The position numbers were made by a program, and so were the translations under genes. Positions 1-5,902 of a stretch of DNA of 8,333 nt are shown in pieces. Numbering within the stretch: the first letter of the stretch is position 1; the number at the start of each line of letters is the position of its first letter. The notes under the pieces were generated by a model. That model searched no databases, was not told the DNA's origin, and saw only the letters and a list, made by a program, of their open reading frames with translations. The stretch comes from an uncultured Lachnospiraceae bacterium (lineage in GTDB: Bacteria; Bacillota; Clostridia; Lachnospirales; Lachnospiraceae): contig CAMPAX010000097.1 of NCBI GenBank assembly GCA_946633495.1, positions 1 through 8,333 on the forward strand, read 5' to 3'.

Positions 1-100
1 TGTTAATCCATAAGGCAATGGGAATGTGGGAAGCTTTGATAATAAAGATCCGGATATAAGAGTGAAATATTAAGCAGGAAACAAGAACAAGGAGGATGCT

Positions 101-661
101 ATGAAACTGGTCAGGAAGAAAAATGCTTTGAAGATCCTGTATTACATGATGGCGGCGGACGGATTCATTACGGACACGGAGCGGGCCACCTTTGACGAGC
201 TGGGACGGCTGATCGACGACCGCTATGACAGCTATCGGACGGACATCCTGTGGCAGTGCAGAAATATCGCACTCACCACGCCGGAGGGGGATCCGGTGTA
301 TGCTCTGCTGAACAACGTATCGCGGGAGCTGGCGGATGTGTCGGATGTGATGACGGAGGACATGATTCCGGGACGTCTTCTGGTGTGGAACATGCTGGCC
401 ATCGCGCTTTGCGATAAGGATTATGCAGAGGGCGAGCGGCGGCTCATTGACGAAGCCCGCCGGAAGCTGGAGCTGGACGAGAAGGATTTCCTGAAAATGG
501 AACGTACCATGCAGGCGGAAGCGGCAGTAGGACGGCAGATTGCATTTCTGCAGGAGCAGGTTGCGGAAAATCCGGATCTTCGGCCGCAGCTGGATAACCT
601 GAAGGAGCGGCGGAAGATCATCGCTGCAAATGCAAAAGATTTGATGACCAGCAGGGGGTAA
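101..661 (+). CDS. TerB-like (tellurite-resistance B type) domain protein
   Basis: This 186-residue soluble protein has no signal peptide or membrane helix. The N-terminal two thirds resembles the all-helical TerB family: an 'AADGFITDTE' segment (Asp20, Glu27) is echoed by 'LCDKDYAEGE' (Asp105, Glu112). Both copies have an acidic pair seven residues apart, followed by a helix, as in the pseudo-symmetric TerB fold where such acidic residues can bind metal. The C-terminus from about 128 is charged and helical, probably a coiled coil. The start is supported by AAGGAGG (89-95) five bases before the ATG. The gene is 5 bases upstream of 667-1284, so the two are probably co-transcribed and translationally coupled. 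TerB proteins are linked to tellurite, phage and membrane-stress responses, but no other ter gene is seen here, so the role is unknown. Family assignment is from motif recognition only. Confidence 0.72.
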   Translation: MKLVRKKNALKILYYMMAADGFITDTERATFDELGRLIDDRYDSYRTDILWQCRNIALTTPEGDPVYALLNNVSRELADVSDVMTEDMIPGRLLVWNMLAIALCDKDYAEGERRLIDEARRKLELDEKDFLKMERTMQAEAAVGRQIAFLQEQVAENPDLRPQLDNLKERRKIIAANAKDLMTSRG

Positions 662-666
662 GGGAT

Positions 667-1284
667 ATGGCATTTTTATTCTTCGGACATATGACGGAAA
701 AGGCTGCGTCAGACTGCGTGGCGGCGGCGGATCAGCTGGCGAAAAATTATGAACGGGTGACGGAACTGGTTGCGGCTTACAATCGGATGAAGGATGTGAT
801 CCTTTTTGATACCGTACGGATCACCGAGAGCCTTCTGGATGCAACGGGAATGTCGGATCTGGAACGGACACTTTGGGAGACGGAGTATCCGAAGGAGGAT
901 GATTCCATGCTTCCGGGAGAAGGCGCCCGGCAGAAGGCTGCGGAGGCGGCGAAGGACCGGAAGGCGGCAGCGGAGCTTACGAAGCAGATGAATGAGGATT
1001 CTGCCCGGGTGCGGGAGATCGGATTCGTTCTCACCGGATTCTATCAGGAACTGGCGATGCTGGATTCGAAGATGGTTCTCATGAATGACAGCATGCGGAA
1101 GATCATAAAGAACCGCGGCACCAGCTTTGCCGAGTATAATACAGAGGACATCAGCCTCTTTCGGCGGGCAAACGCGACATCGGAGAAGCTTCGGGGACTT
1201 ATGAGTATCCGGGTGATCGATGAGAACGGAGTCGTGACGGAGACGGCGCTGAAACGGTCGGAAGAGCTGCTTGCAGAGCGATAG
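667..1284 (+). CDS. Hypothetical helical (coiled-coil) protein, partner of the TerB-like gene
   Basis: I do not recognise a family for this 205-residue protein. It is almost entirely predicted helix. Heptad-like stretches lie at about 11-45, an Ala/Lys/Glu-rich segment at 87-118, and a helix at 120-150 ('QELAMLDSKMVLMNDSM'). A short hydrophobic N-terminus (AFLFFG) is too small to be a membrane anchor. A 'RVIDENGVVTE' beta-like stretch sits near the C-terminus (182-192). The start ATG comes 5 bases after the upstream stop codon, and the G-rich ribosome site overlaps that stop, which points to translational coupling. The pairing suggests a complex or shared pathway with the TerB-like protein, but that is inference from position. 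A ribosome site for a further cistron overlaps its TAG stop. Confidence 0.75.
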   Translation: MAFLFFGHMTEKAASDCVAAADQLAKNYERVTELVAAYNRMKDVILFDTVRITESLLDATGMSDLERTLWETEYPKEDDSMLPGEGARQKAAEAAKDRKAAAELTKQMNEDSARVREIGFVLTGFYQELAMLDSKMVLMNDSMRKIIKNRGTSFAEYNTEDISLFRRANATSEKLRGLMSIRVIDENGVVTETALKRSEELLAER

Positions 1285-1294
1285 GAGGTGCTGC

Positions 1295-1364
1295 ATGGAA
1301 GAAGTTCCATACCATTGGGGGCGCGGAATATGTTTTCGCGAAAAACGGTGCGCTTGTGGAATAA
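1295..1364 (+). pseudogene. Remnant or frameshifted start of a third cistron
   Basis: An AGGAGGTG ribosome site (1283-1290) stands 4 bases before an ATG at 1295. From this ATG the frame starts 'MEEVPYHWG' and then runs through a Cys/Arg-rich stretch that does not look protein-like, to a TAG at 1427-1429 (44 codons). One base over, from about 1311, the other frame reads 'AEYVFAKNGALVE' and stops at TAA 1362-1364, with codons typical of the neighbouring genes. The two frames meet at a run of five G (1317-1321). Deleting one G would join them into a 22-residue product. This suggests either a decayed third gene of the TerB operon or a very short peptide with an indel. A sequencing error in the G run is also possible. 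Confidence 0.35.
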
Positions 1365-1411
1365 ACTCCACATCACCTACTAAAACAATAGGTAAAGTTC
1401 TAAAAATGCTC

Positions 1412-1440
1412 TTTTCAAATCGTTCATAGTAGAGTATACT
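1412..1440 (+). promoter_or_regulatory. Candidate promoter for the pyridoxamine kinase gene
   Basis: TTTTCA (1412-1417) and TATACT (1435-1440) are separated by 17 bases. The -10 box is good and the -35 box matches the consensus at four of six positions. Transcription would start near 1447 and leave a leader of about 120 bases before the ATG at 1567. No other stronger promoter is visible between 1285 and 1566. Confidence 0.4.
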
Positions 1441-1484
1441 ACGGCGTATATGCAGATACGAATGCTTCCACAGGTACGTTGATT

Positions 1485-1499
1485 GGCTTTCCGAAAGCC
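1485..1499 (+). repeat. Short inverted repeat in the kinase leader
   Basis: GGCTTTC and GAAAGCC flank a single C, making a 15-base perfect palindrome around that centre. In RNA it could form a five-pair stem with a five-base loop. It lies inside the predicted leader of the kinase gene and is not followed by a T run, so it is not a terminator. It may be an operator or an RNA hairpin, but could also be chance. The surrounding 1441-1566 stretch shows no riboswitch that I recognise. Confidence 0.3.
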
Positions 1500-1566
1500 G
1501 GAGAGGATCCTGTAGAACCTTGCCATATTTGGTACTGCATGATTATATTTCCGGGAGGCATACTTC

Positions 1567-2412
1567 ATGAAAAAGATTCTAACAATCCAGGACATTTCCT
1601 GCCTGGGCAAGTGCTCCGTCACAGTGGCTCTGCCGGTGATCTCCGCCATGGGCGTTGAGACCGTGATCCTGCCGACGGCGGTGCTGTCCACCCACACCAT
1701 GTTCAAGAATTTTACGGTAAAGGACCTGACGGATCAGCTCCTTCCCATCGTTGAACATTGGAAATCCGAAGGCGTGACCTTCGATGCGATCTACACCGGA
1801 TACCTCGGCTCCGCAGAGGAGATCGAGATCACGAAGAAGATCTTCGAGATGTTCAAAACCGATGATACGCTGATCTTCATCGATCCCGTCATGGCAGATA
1901 ACGGAAAGCTTTATCCTGCATTTGATATGGCTTATGCGAAGCTGAATGCAGGTCTCTGCGGCAGCGCGGACATCATCGTTCCGAATATCACAGAGGCTGC
2001 TTTCATGACCGATATGGAATATAAGACCGAGTATGACGAGGCTTATGTGAAGGAAATGCTGGACCGTCTGGCAAAGCTTGGTTCCAGGGTGGCAGTCCTT
2101 ACGGGCGTATCCCTCAGCGAGGGCAAAACCGGCGTGTACGGACTGGATACCCGGACCGGAGAGTATTTCAATTATCAGAATGACCGGGTGGATGCTGCAT
2201 ACCATGGAACCGGCGATATCTTTGCATCGGTGGCAGTGGGCGGACTCGTACGCGGACTTTCCATGGAGAAGGCTTTCGCACTGGCTGCGGATTATACGGC
2301 AGAGACCATTGCCGTGACCAGGACGGATCCGAAGGAACCCTGGTACGGAGTGAATTTTGAAGAAACCATTCCGATGCTGGTAAGCAGACTGGCTGTGGAT
2401 CTTGCGGTTTGA
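1567..2412 (+). CDS. pdxY: Pyridoxal/pyridoxamine kinase (vitamin B6 salvage)
   Basis: The enzyme phosphorylates pyridoxal, pyridoxamine or pyridoxine with ATP and feeds pyridoxal 5'-phosphate salvage in the cytosol. The 281 residues match the usual length of the ribokinase-fold PdxK/PdxY family. Visible hallmarks are the N-terminal 'IQDISCLGKCSVTVALP' substrate region (8-24), 'PTAVLSTHT' (36-44), and 'DPVMADNGKLY' (106-116), where family members usually have DPVMGD. Further on is 'VPNITEA' (138-144). The anion-hole motif is 'HGTGDIFAS' (213-221), with Asp217 as the expected catalytic base. The start is supported by GGGAGG (1553-1558) eight bases upstream. The gene appears monocistronic: it has its own promoter candidate and a strong terminator after the stop. 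Related ThiD-type kinases are the main alternative, but the STHT and HGTGD contexts favour PdxY/PdxK. The gene symbol is by family, not proven orthology. Confidence 0.9.
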   Translation: MKKILTIQDISCLGKCSVTVALPVISAMGVETVILPTAVLSTHTMFKNFTVKDLTDQLLPIVEHWKSEGVTFDAIYTGYLGSAEEIEITKKIFEMFKTDDTLIFIDPVMADNGKLYPAFDMAYAKLNAGLCGSADIIVPNITEAAFMTDMEYKTEYDEAYVKEMLDRLAKLGSRVAVLTGVSLSEGKTGVYGLDTRTGEYFNYQNDRVDAAYHGTGDIFASVAVGGLVRGLSMEKAFALAADYTAETIAVTRTDPKEPWYGVNFEETIPMLVSRLAVDLAV

Positions 2413-2484
2413 AAAATTCCGGCGTGTGGTTGAATCAGGGATTTTAAATCGGATAATACGGAAAGATTATTTTGAAAGACACAG

Positions 2485-2520
2485 GAGGACAGCCGAGAGA
2501 CTGTCCTCTTCTTGTTCTTT
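2485..2520 (+). terminator. Rho-independent terminator of the kinase gene
   Basis: GAGGACAG (2485-2492) and CTGTCCTC (2501-2508) form a perfect 8-pair stem with an 8-base loop. A T-rich tail follows (TTCTTGTTCTTT). It lies about 70 bases after the kinase stop codon. The tail is interrupted by C and G, so termination may be partial. Confidence 0.75.
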
Positions 2521-2564
2521 CGGGACTGTGCAGTACTTCGCAAAACTACGCCAAAAAAGAGAAT

Positions 2565-2603
2565 AAAAAAGCTGTAAGCCCTTGTATACCAAAGACTTAC
2601 AGC
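2565..2603 (-). terminator. Rho-independent terminator of the tRNA-Pro gene
   Basis: Reading the - strand, GCTGTAAG pairs perfectly with CTTACAGC (2596-2603 with 2571-2578 on the + strand). Six T follow (AAAAAA at 2565-2570 on +), then a further T-rich stretch. It begins 12 bases past the tRNA 3' end, which fits a single-tRNA transcript. It converges with the kinase terminator from the other side. Confidence 0.8.
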
Positions 2604-2614
2604 CTATATATCAG

Positions 2615-2687
2615 TCGGAATGACAGGACTTGAACCTGCGACCTCTTGACCCCCAGTCAAGCGTTCTACCACCTGAACTACATCCCG
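2615..2687 (-). tRNA. tRNA-Pro, anticodon GGG
   Basis: The 73-base - strand sequence folds into a full cloverleaf. The acceptor stem CGGGATG pairs with CATTCCG (one G-T), the D stem GTTC pairs with GAAC, and the anticodon stem CTTGA pairs with TCAAG. The T stem GCAGG pairs with CCTGT around the loop TTCAAGT. The 7-base anticodon loop CTGGGGG places GGG at positions 34-36 with G37, reading the proline codon CCC. The C1-G72 pair with A73 is characteristic of bacterial tRNA-Pro. CCA is not encoded (the next bases are CTG), so it must be added after transcription. Confidence 0.95.
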
Positions 2688-2719
2688 GTCCGCAGCGCCT
2701 TTCGTCAGACGCATGTTAT

Positions 2720-2748
2720 ATAGTACAACGAACCGGCAAAACTTGCAA
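2720..2748 (-). promoter_or_regulatory. Promoter of tRNA-Pro
   Basis: On the - strand, TTGCAA (2743-2748) and TACTAT (2720-2725) are exactly 17 bases apart, and the -10 box lies about 32 bases before the mature tRNA 5' end. Both boxes match the sigma-A consensus at four or five of six positions. The placement gives a short 5' leader for RNase P removal. Confidence 0.7.
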
Positions 2749-2754
2749 GCACAT

Positions 2755-2804
2755 TTTTTAAAAAGATGCCGGAGGTGCATTTTTAAAAGGATGTTGGAGG
2801 TTGA
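2755..2804 (+). repeat. Imperfect 25-base tandem repeat
   Basis: Two adjacent 25-base units (2755-2779 and 2780-2804) agree at about 20 of 25 positions. Each begins TTTTTAAAA, then has GATG and GGAGG in the same places. The repeat lies between the tRNA promoter and the transporter gene. The second unit contains the start of a tiny ORF (2791-2817), so the duplication may have been retained for a leader role or may be simple replication slippage. Confidence 0.6.
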
Positions 2805-2847
2805 AATGCTGTGGTAAATCTGTTACGATGGTTCGGTACGATTTTTT
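2791..2847 (+). promoter_or_regulatory. Speculative leader peptide and weak hairpin ahead of the transporter
   Basis: An 8-codon ORF (2791-2817) reads MLEVEMLW and then stops. Its internal ATG at 2806 sits 5 bases after GGAGG (2796-2800) in the same frame, so a 3-residue MLW peptide could also be made. The stop overlaps AAATC (2816-2820), which can pair with GATTT (2840-2844). An inner TAC/GTA pair adds to the stem, and a run of six T (2842-2847) closes it. The layout resembles a small attenuator or Trp-sensing leader, but the stem is weak and AT-rich, and no convincing + strand promoter was found upstream. Confidence 0.2.
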
Positions 2848-2939
2848 CCGGATGTACAGTATGCAAGAGGGGCCGGTTCAGATTCCCGGAAAGCCTGCAT
2901 ATTCTTTACGGAAGAAAATGACGGAAGGGGATTTGTGAT

Positions 2940-4343
2940 ATGGAAGAGAAGAAGAGAGGTTCTTTCAGAGGATCCATCGGCTTCGTACTGGCAGCGGCAG
3001 GCAGTGCCGTGGGCCTTGGAAATATATGGCGTTTTCCGGCTCTGGCTGCAAAGGACGGCGGCGGATTGTTCCTGATGATCTATCTGATCATGGCGGTGAC
3101 CTTCGGATTTACGCTGTTGCTGACGGAAGTGGCCATCGGCAGGAAGACCAGGCAGAGTCCTCTTACGGCGTACGGAAAGCTGCATAAAAAATCCGGCTGG
3201 ATCGGGGGACTTGCCTGTGCGGTACCCTTCATCATCATGCCCTATTATTGCGTGATCGGCGGCTGGGTGCTGAAATATTTAACCGTATATCTTACCGGAA
3301 ATGGAGAGGATGCCACGGACAGCGGTTTCTTCAGCGGATTTATTACGGCACAGTATGAGCCCATCATTTTCACACTGATCTTTCTGGCGATGTGTGCGGT
3401 GATCATCTTCTTCGGCGTGGGGAAAGGCATCGAGCGGATCAGCAGGATCCTCATGCCGATCCTGCTGATCCTGGTCATCGGCATTTCCGTCTATTCACTG
3501 ACGCTGGAGCATACGGACGAGGTAACCGGCGCAACCACCACAGGTCTGCAGGGACTCCGGGTTTATGTGATCCCGAACTTTGACGGTATCACCTTTGATA
3601 AGGTGGTAAATGTAACGGTTGATGCGCTGGGACAGCTGTTCTTCAGTATCAGTGTGGCCATGGGTATCATGGTTGCATATGGTTCTTATGTCAGCGACGA
3701 TACCAATATGGTAAAGTCTGTGAACCAGATCGAGATCTTCGATACGGTGGTTGCATTTTTGGCCGGTGTCATGATCATTCCGGCGGTCTATGTGTTCCAG
3801 GGCGTGGAGGGGATGAACGGCGGTCCGTCCCTGATGTTTGTGGCACTTCCGAATGTTTTCAAGGCTATGGGACCGGTGGGGCATTTTATTCGTGCTGCTT
3901 TCTTTATGATGGTTCTTTTCGCGGCTGTTACATCGGCGATGTCCATCATGGAGGCTGTGGTGTCCAGCCTCATGGACAGGTTCAAATGGACGCGTTCCAA
4001 GGCTACCATTGCGGAGGGCACTGCCGCACTTGTACTGGCTGTGGTCGTATGCCTGGGTTATAATAAATTCTATTTTGAAGCAACGCTTCCGAATACTCCG
4101 GAGGGTGGTTCGGCGCAGATCCTGGATATCATGGATTATATCAGCAATAATGTGCTGATGCCCGTAGTGGCGATCGCTACCTGCATCATGATCGGATGGG
4201 TCCTGAAGCCGAGTACCGTGATCGATGAAGTGACAAAGAACGGAGAACGGCTGGGCCGGAAGAATCTCTTTATCGTCATGGTGAAATTCATCGCACCGGT
4301 GCTGCTGTTTACACTGCTGCTGGTATCCTTCGGGTTGCTGTAG
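2940..4343 (+). CDS. Sodium-dependent amino-acid transporter, neurotransmitter:sodium symporter (NSS) family
   Basis: This 467-residue inner-membrane protein should import an amino acid coupled to Na+, as LeuT, Tyt1 and TnaT do. The family signature 'GSAVGLGNIWRFP' spans 21-33 in the broken helix TM1. By alignment with LeuT, Ala23 and Asn28 fit the first sodium site, and Ala328, Thr331 and Ser332 in TM8 ('LFAAVTSAM') fit the second. Phe235 and Ser236 in TM6 match the substrate gate and Na1 region. Asp268 near the start of TM7 suggests the acidic residue found in chloride-independent bacterial members. I count 11 membrane segments, about 12-36, 41-66, 88-118, 140-160, 168-187, 225-248, 265-288, 312-345, 356-373, 398-422 and 443-465, the common bacterial layout lacking TM12. 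The ATG follows GGAAGGGG (2923-2930). Substrate cannot be read from sequence; aromatic or hydrophobic amino acids are likeliest. Confidence 0.93.
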   Translation: MEEKKRGSFRGSIGFVLAAAGSAVGLGNIWRFPALAAKDGGGLFLMIYLIMAVTFGFTLLLTEVAIGRKTRQSPLTAYGKLHKKSGWIGGLACAVPFIIMPYYCVIGGWVLKYLTVYLTGNGEDATDSGFFSGFITAQYEPIIFTLIFLAMCAVIIFFGVGKGIERISRILMPILLILVIGISVYSLTLEHTDEVTGATTTGLQGLRVYVIPNFDGITFDKVVNVTVDALGQLFFSISVAMGIMVAYGSYVSDDTNMVKSVNQIEIFDTVVAFLAGVMIIPAVYVFQGVEGMNGGPSLMFVALPNVFKAMGPVGHFIRAAFFMMVLFAAVTSAMSIMEAVVSSLMDRFKWTRSKATIAEGTAALVLAVVVCLGYNKFYFEATLPNTPEGGSAQILDIMDYISNNVLMPVVAIATCIMIGWVLKPSTVIDEVTKNGERLGRKNLFIVMVKFIAPVLLFTLLLVSFGLL

Positions 4344-4461
4344 TTCTGACTTGATCATACACTGCGGCCGGTATCCTTCGGAGGGCGTGTGAGAAGCTTT
4401 TGAAAATGGATCATGAGTTCCGGAGGCTTCATGAAACCGGATTCGGAACGGGGGGATAACT

Positions 4462-5637
4462 ATGGGATTTGAAAATGTAAAAAACGTGATGGATGATTTT
4501 ATCGGTCGTAAGGAGGAGAACGGTGCGTCTCTCGTGGTGACGAAAGCCGGAGAACCGGTATTTACTTACAGTGCAGGCCTTGCGGATGTGGAGCGTGGGA
4601 TGGCATTTAAAGAAGATACCATCTGCCGCGCATATTCAGCCACAAAGGTGGTGACGGCCGTAGCCTGCATGCTTCTGGTGGAACGCGGCCGGCTGGATAT
4701 CGGAGAACGGCTGGAAGTGTACATGCCGGAATTTGCTTCTCCTTATTATGTGAGAGAAGGACAGCGGATCCCGAGTCCTTCCATCCGCATTCGCGATCTT
4801 CTGGATATGACTTCGGGTATCCCATACCCCGGTGAGGGAGAGGAAGGGATCCAGGGTACCAACGACCTCTGGGGCCGGCTGGATGAGAGCATCAGGGACG
4901 GCAATTCCATGACGACACAGGGCTTTGCCAAGGGTGTCGCCAAAAATGCCCTGTCTTTTCCGGCAGGTGAAAAATGGATGTACGGCGCGTCTGCGGATGT
5001 GCTGGGAGCTTTGATCGAGCGGATCACGGGACAGACCTTTGGGGAATTCCTGCGGGAGAATATTCTGGATCCTCTGGGTATGGAGGACACGGCATTCTTT
5101 GTTCCGAAGGAGAAAAGGGACCGGCTGGCGGTGCTTTATGATTCGGCAGGAGAAAATCCCACAAAACCGGGTTATGTAAACCTCTGTATCTATGATTTCG
5201 AAGAAGATCCGGCATTCCAGTCCGGAGGAGCGGGACTCTTCTCTACGGCGAAGGATTTTGCAAAGCTTTCCGCGGCTCTTTCCAAAAAGCCCGGAGCGGC
5301 TGCGGCGTTGCTTCAGGGAAGAAGTCTGCTGCTTCCTGCAACCATTGATTTCCTTCGGACAAACGGTCTGTCTTCGGCGCAGCGCGTCTCCTATGACTGG
5401 GAGAACCTTCTGGGTTACGGATACGGGAACCTCTGCCGCTGCTTAGAGGATCGTAATCGGGCCGGATCCCTGGCCTCTGTCGGATCCTTTGGATGGGACG
5501 GCTGGACCGGGCCTTATGTGCTGATCGACCCCGATGCGGAAGTCTCGGTGACACTGTTCCTGCAGAGAGCAGGCGCGGGAACCACCCGCCTGGCCCGGAA
5601 TGTGGTGAACGCAGTGTACGGCAGCGGAATGGTGTGA
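4462..5637 (+). CDS. Serine hydrolase of the beta-lactamase (class C / family VIII esterase) fold
   Basis: This 391-residue protein has no signal peptide, so it is probably cytosolic. The nucleophile motif S-x-x-K is 'SATK' (Ser59, Lys62). The second motif 'YGASADVLGALIE' (Tyr174) has the Tyr followed by DVLG that is typical of family VIII esterases rather than the YxN of true beta-lactamases. The third motif is 'GSFGWDGWTGPYVLIDP' (341-357), where family members usually have a W-G-G type sequence. The length fits the family. The start is supported by a G-rich site (GGGGGGAT, 4450-4457), and a terminator-like hairpin follows. Likely activity is ester, amide or peptide hydrolysis; beta-lactam resistance is not indicated because the protein appears unexported. 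It lies 118 bases after the transporter with no clear terminator between, so co-transcription is possible. Confidence 0.88.
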   Translation: MGFENVKNVMDDFIGRKEENGASLVVTKAGEPVFTYSAGLADVERGMAFKEDTICRAYSATKVVTAVACMLLVERGRLDIGERLEVYMPEFASPYYVREGQRIPSPSIRIRDLLDMTSGIPYPGEGEEGIQGTNDLWGRLDESIRDGNSMTTQGFAKGVAKNALSFPAGEKWMYGASADVLGALIERITGQTFGEFLRENILDPLGMEDTAFFVPKEKRDRLAVLYDSAGENPTKPGYVNLCIYDFEEDPAFQSGGAGLFSTAKDFAKLSAALSKKPGAAAALLQGRSLLLPATIDFLRTNGLSSAQRVSYDWENLLGYGYGNLCRCLEDRNRAGSLASVGSFGWDGWTGPYVLIDPDAEVSVTLFLQRAGAGTTRLARNVVNAVYGSGMV

Positions 5638-5728
5638 TCTGTGCAAAAAAAGATGCCGCCTCATGAGACGGGATGATACAGATCTCGGATCACAGCTTCG
5701 GAGTGGTATCATGATATCGGATGTTTTG

Positions 5729-5753
5729 GCTCGCCCATAACGGGCGGGCCTTT
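5729..5753 (+). terminator. Terminator-like hairpin after the serine hydrolase
   Basis: GCTCGCCC (5729-5736) and GGGCGGGC (5742-5749) form an 8-pair stem (one T-G) with the loop ATAAC. Only three T follow (CTTTAAATTG), so it is a GC-rich but weak terminator. It lies 92 bases past the hydrolase stop. The bases between (5638-5728) also contain GATCTGT and ACAGATC, which could pair across a long loop, and a TATCATGATA palindrome at 5707-5716, of unknown meaning. Confidence 0.6.
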
Positions 5754-5803
5754 AAATTGTATCTTCCGAACAGCATTGGCCCGGGCTTCGACGTTCACAT
5801 AAC

Positions 5804-5832
5804 TTGACATTATTGATGTTTCCGATTATACT
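5804..5832 (+). promoter_or_regulatory. Near-consensus sigma-A promoter of the EAL-like gene
   Basis: TTGACA (5804-5809, six of six) and TATACT (5827-5832, five of six) are separated by exactly 17 bases. Transcription should start near 5839. The box overlaps the TTG that opens the longest version of the downstream ORF, so that start cannot be used from this promoter. Confidence 0.8.
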
Positions 5833-5902
5833 AACTCTGTATAACTCTGCCCGGATGGGCTTTTTGCTGATTATTCAAACAAGAAAGAGAACCTCAGAGA
5901 TC

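Noticed and set aside
36..60. TTGATA and TATAAG as a promoter for the TerB-like gene
   Set aside because: The spacing is only 13 bases, too short for a standard sigma-A promoter; the true promoter may lie left of the window.
709..1371. Long antisense reading frame (220 codons) opposite the coiled-coil gene
   Set aside because: It is a shadow of the + strand coding frame: rich in His, Arg, Ser and Pro, with no ribosome site, and spanning the end of one gene and an intergenic region.
3495..4358. 287-codon antisense frame inside the transporter gene
   Set aside because: Composition is His/Asp/Gln-rich and has no recognisable domain, whereas the + strand frame is an unmistakable NSS transporter.
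4322..4381. 12-base direct repeat GGTATCCTTCGG (4322-4333 and 4370-4381)
   Set aside because: One copy is in the transporter coding end and the other is intergenic. With no flanking structure or further copies it may be chance.
4344..4461. Terminator between transporter and serine hydrolase
   Set aside because: No stem longer than a few pairs with a T tail could be found, so I did not call one.
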